DNA of 7,524 nucleotides from SAT2750 sp963581185 (GTDB lineage: Bacteria; Planctomycetota; Planctomycetia; Pirellulales; Pirellulaceae): positions 1-7,524 of the forward strand of contig CAUZOB010000228.1 in assembly GCA_963581185.1 (NCBI GenBank). The letters run 5' to 3'. Position 1 is the first letter of the stretch. Each line of letters opens with the position of its first letter. The position numbers and the translations under genes were made by a program. Under the pieces are notes generated by a model. It saw only the letters and a program-made list of their open reading frames with translations. It ran no database searches and was not told the DNA's origin. Shown here in pieces: positions 5,378-7,524 of this stretch.

Positions 5378-6796
5378 TTACTTCTTGGACAGGTTCTGAA
5401 TCAAGTCGACCAGCGGCAGGAACAAGGCGACCACGATAAAACCGACAGCGAGCCCCAGGAAGACAATCAAGAGGGGCTCAAGCAAGGCCATCAGGCCATC
5501 GGTCAGGGTCTTGACTTCCTCGTCATACTGGTCCGCCACCTTGTAGAGCATGGTATCCAGTTCACCGGTTTCCTCACCGACGTCGACCATGTTGACGACC
5601 AGGCTGTCGACCACGCGATGCTTCATCTTGAGCAGGTAAAAAGCTGCTCCCAGGGTCGCACCGAGGAGGGCCACAAAGCCGCCGATGGCAGTCATGTTGG
5701 CTCCTTTACCAGCCGGCAGGGGCATGATGATAAGGCCCGGTACCGCACTAAAGAAGACCCAGAAGAAGAGCGCCATGGGGTGGAAACTGGGACGCGAGTT
5801 CTCTTTAAGCGGAACTGCGATCGTCTCCCCCTCGCGAATCGAATCGGAAACCTTGCCGAACATGTATTCGAACATGGCGTTACCAGATGTCTCCTTGGTG
5901 ATGTTCAAGCCTTCCAGGATCGGCACACCACTGGCAACCAGCGTACCCAGGGTTCGGGTCGTTCGGGCCAGGCAATTCTTTTCAATCAACGAGCCGAGGA
6001 CGGGGATTTTCAGCATGAACAGGTCCCAGCCCATTCGACCATAGCTGAATTTCCTCAGTAACTTGACGAAGATCAGCAGGCCTATCGGGATAGCAGGAAT
6101 CAGGAACCAGAAACGCAGCGTGTTTTCGGAGATGGCGATCAATAACTCGGTCGCCGCCGGCAGCTTGAGGCCGAACTCGACGAACATATCGCGGAAGACC
6201 GGCACGATCTGGATCATGATGAAGGTCAGGATCGCAACCGCCACCAGCACCACCACGATCGGGTAGATCATGGCACCCTTGACCTTGCGGCGCAGTGACT
6301 CGGCACGTTCCTTGAATTCCGCCAGCCGCTGCAGGATGGTCTCCAGTGCACCACCTGCTTCGCCCGCCTTGATCATGTTGATATAGAGGCGATCAAAAAC
6401 GCGAGGCGATTTGGCCATCGCTTCGGAGAGCGTGGAACCTGCTTCGATTTCATCGCAGGTGTCGATCAAGGCGTTCTTGAGTCGACCCGCTGCCTGTTGC
6501 TCCTCGAGGATTCGCAAGCTGCGCAGAATCGGCAGGCCGGCATCCTGCAGAATGGAAAGCTGGCGGGTAAAGGTGGTAATGACCTTGGAACCGCCGCCAC
6601 CGAAATAGAGTTTGCTCTTGCGACTGGCGCCAGATCCGCGGGATATTTCTGTGCCCGATTTCTTGACTGAAATCCGAGTAACGAAATAGCCCATCTGGCG
6701 GATGGTCGTTTGAGCATCTTCCTCTGTCGGCGCATCAATGACGTCACGGATTTCCTGTCCCGTGGCGTCGAGTGCTTCAAATTGAAAAGTTGGCAT
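5378..6796 (-). CDS. gspF: GspF/PilC-type inner-membrane platform protein
   Basis: The 472-residue protein shows the family layout. An N-terminal cytoplasmic region (1-70) starts PTFQFEALDATGQEI. The first T2SSF domain lies at about 73-200 (FTRQLSILQDAGLPILRSL; KAGEAGGALETIL), with membrane helices at about 176-198 and 226-246. The second domain runs from 276 (ARTTRTLGTLVASGVPILEG) and ends with VVNMVDVGEETGELD, YDEEVKTLTDGLMALLEP and a last helix at about 441-462. GspF links the GspE ATPase to pseudopilus growth. The second domain is interrupted after PLKENSR by about 60 residues (334-393) with two likely membrane helices, explaining why the protein exceeds the usual 400 or so residues; the frame stays open and the conserved sequence resumes exactly. 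The start has GGAAGGA 8 bases upstream. It lies 56 bases after gspE and 42 before the GspG-like gene. The family call is very firm. Confidence 0.97.
   Translation of the reverse strand: MPTFQFEALDATGQEIRDVIDAPTEEDAQTTIRQMGYFVTRISVKKSGTEISRGSGASRKSKLYFGGGGSKVITTFTRQLSILQDAGLPILRSLRILEEQQAAGRLKNALIDTCDEIEAGSTLSEAMAKSPRVFDRLYINMIKAGEAGGALETILQRLAEFKERAESLRRKVKGAMIYPIVVVLVAVAILTFIMIQIVPVFRDMFVEFGLKLPAATELLIAISENTLRFWFLIPAIPIGLLIFVKLLRKFSYGRMGWDLFMLKIPVLGSLIEKNCLARTTRTLGTLVASGVPILEGLNITKETSGNAMFEYMFGKVSDSIREGETIAVPLKENSRPSFHPMALFFWVFFSAVPGLIIMPLPAGKGANMTAIGGFVALLGATLGAAFYLLKMKHRVVDSLVVNMVDVGEETGELDTMLYKVADQYDEEVKTLTDGLMALLEPLLIVFLGLAVGFIVVALFLPLVDLIQNLSKK
5618..5797 (-). other. In-frame segment inside gspF coding about 60 extra residues
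   Basis: Residues 334-393 of GspF lie between PLKENS and RVVDSLVVNMVDVGEE. In classical GspF the equivalent parts are almost adjacent. The segment holds two hydrophobic stretches, about 339-360 (MALFFWVFFSAVPGLIIM) and 369-389 (AIGGFVALLGATLGAAFYLL), joined by the short turn PAGKGAN. Two helices would keep the rest of the protein on the same side of the membrane. It may be typical for the lineage; I cannot check that here. Confidence 0.7.
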
Positions 6797-6804
6797 TCTG
6801 ATTG

Positions 6805-6811
6805 TCCTTCC
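6805..6811 (-). promoter_or_regulatory. Ribosome binding site of gspF
   Basis: GGAAGGA lies 8 bases before the ATG at 6796. An inverted repeat ends four bases upstream of it. Confidence 0.7.
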
Positions 6812-6814
6812 ACT

Positions 6815-6829
6815 CTCCAGGCACTGGAG
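6815..6829 (-). promoter_or_regulatory. Short inverted repeat in the gspE-gspF gap
   Basis: On the minus strand CTCCAG-TGC-CTGGAG forms a perfect 6-base stem with a 3-base loop, next to the gspF ribosome binding site. A second, outer pairing CACTC/GAGTG (6838-6834 with 6815-6811) partly competes with it. There is no following T run, so it is not an intrinsic terminator. It may tune gspF translation or mRNA stability, or be chance. Confidence 0.35.
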
Positions 6830-6852
6830 CCAGGAGTGATCGGCATACTGGA

Positions 6853-7521
6853 TCAGGCTTCAAGGATGGTTTCCCGCACGACCTCTTCGGCGGTGGTCGT
6901 CCCGTCAAAGACAAAGTTCAGACCGGCGGTACGCAACTGCACCATGCCGAAGCTCTCGGCACGCGCACGGATAACGTCGGTGGACGCATTCTGCATGATC
7001 AACTCTCGCAGGTCGTCGTTCATGACCATCAGCTCAAACAAGCCGACCCGACCCTTGTAGCCGGTATTGTTGCAATGCTCGCAACCGCGACCACGAAAAA
7101 ACTCCTTGTCCGAGGTGTCCGTGCCGATCATCGCCAGTTGCGAAAGAATCTCGTCGGACGGTTCAACCTGCTCACGGCATTGAGTACAGATGCGTCGCAC
7201 CAGTCGCTGCGCCAGGATTGCTTCCACCGTGGCCGTGATCAGGAATGTTGGTACACCCATGTCCTTCAGCCGTGTGATGCTGCTGGGTGCATCGTTGGTG
7301 TGCAGTGTGCTGAAGACCATGTGTCCGGTGAGTGACGCCTGGACGGCAATCTCCGCCGTTTCCAGGTCGCGAATCTCACCCACCAGGATGCGATCGGGGT
7401 CCTGCCGCAGGATCGCTCGCAAGCAAGCGGCAAAAGTCACACCAATCTCCGCGTCGATCGGAATCTGGATAATGCCTTCAATGTCATACTCCACCGGGTC
7501 CTCGGTGGTGATTAGCTTATC
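6853..7521 (-). CDS. gspE: GspE/PilB-type secretion ATPase, C-terminal part (5' end outside window)
   Basis: Only the last 222 residues are visible, ending at TGA 6855-6853. They read DKLITTEDPVEYD (Asp box, 7521-7483), ILVGEIRD (Walker B, about 7389-7366), TGHMVFSTLHTND (His box), and a zinc-type tetracysteine pair CTQC (7188-7177) and CEHC (7083-7072), followed by GYKGRVGLFEL. These are hallmarks of hexameric GspE/PilB ATPases, which power pseudopilus or pilus assembly from the cytoplasm; the tetracysteine element separates them from PilT. Walker A and the N-terminal domains lie upstream of the window. The codon just before DKLITT, at 7524-7522, is TAG in the same frame. A GTG at 7494 would make a protein without Walker A and is not credible as the true start. 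I treat the gene as cut by the edge, perhaps with a terminal base error; a real nonsense mutation is the alternative. gspF follows after 56 bases. Confidence 0.93.
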   Translation of the reverse strand, partial: DKLITTEDPVEYDIEGIIQIPIDAEIGVTFAACLRAILRQDPDRILVGEIRDLETAEIAVQASLTGHMVFSTLHTNDAPSSITRLKDMGVPTFLITATVEAILAQRLVRRICTQCREQVEPSDEILSQLAMIGTDTSDKEFFRGRGCEHCNNTGYKGRVGLFELMVMNDDLRELIMQNASTDVIRARAESFGMVQLRTAGLNFVFDGTTTAEEVVRETILEA

Positions 7522-7524
7522 CTA

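Noticed and set aside
6802..7335. Plus-strand open frame of 177 codons
   Set aside because: It is antisense to the conserved gspE motifs, whose strong conservation explains the sequence.
1..7524. CRISPR array, transposon ends, tRNA or rRNA genes, promoter of the cluster
   Set aside because: No direct-repeat array, terminal repeats, transposase motif or RNA gene pattern was seen by eye; the cluster promoter would lie upstream of gspE, outside the window.

Overview
The window is one compact gene cluster, with every supported gene on the minus strand, so transcription runs from position 7524 towards 1. It encodes inner-membrane and pseudopilin parts of a type II secretion / type IV pilus-like machine. 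In transcription order: the C-terminal part of a GspE/PilB-type ATPase (cut by the window end), a GspF/PilC-type platform protein, four long proteins with prepilin N-termini (GspG-like, a second GspG-like, GspH/FimT-like, GspI/PilV-like), and the start of a GspK/PilX-like protein that runs off the other edge. The order E-F-G-(extra G-like)-H-I-K follows the classical gsp operon, except that one pseudopilin is added and no GspJ is seen. Gaps are -4, -1, 9, 42, 55 and 56 bases, so this is very probably one polycistronic unit. No stretch above 60 bases lacks a gene.

Organism: the moderately high GC, the very long pseudopilins (328 to 425 residues against roughly 120 to 190 in proteobacteria), the acidic TDDDGNG-type cassettes and the sequence style of the GspK-like N-terminus suggest a member of the Planctomycetota (Pirellulales-like). 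This rests on remembered family resemblance, not on a search.

How the genes would work together: GspE hydrolyses ATP in the cytoplasm and drives GspF in the inner membrane. The prepilins are cleaved by a prepilin peptidase (not in the window) and assembled into a short periplasmic pseudopilus: GspG-like major subunits, with H-, I- and K-like minor subunits at the tip. No secretin, GspC, GspL/M or peptidase gene is visible, so the substrate and the true class of the machine (secretion or pilus) stay open.

Points that stand out: a 27-residue acidic, EF-hand/TSP3-like cassette occurs three times in two adjacent pseudopilins; GspF carries about 60 extra residues with two likely membrane helices inside its second domain; the GspH-like prepilin has Ala instead of Gly before the cleavage site; and an in-frame TAG sits in the last three bases of the window, right before a conserved GspE motif. 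No separate novel system, CRISPR array, mobile element or RNA gene was found.
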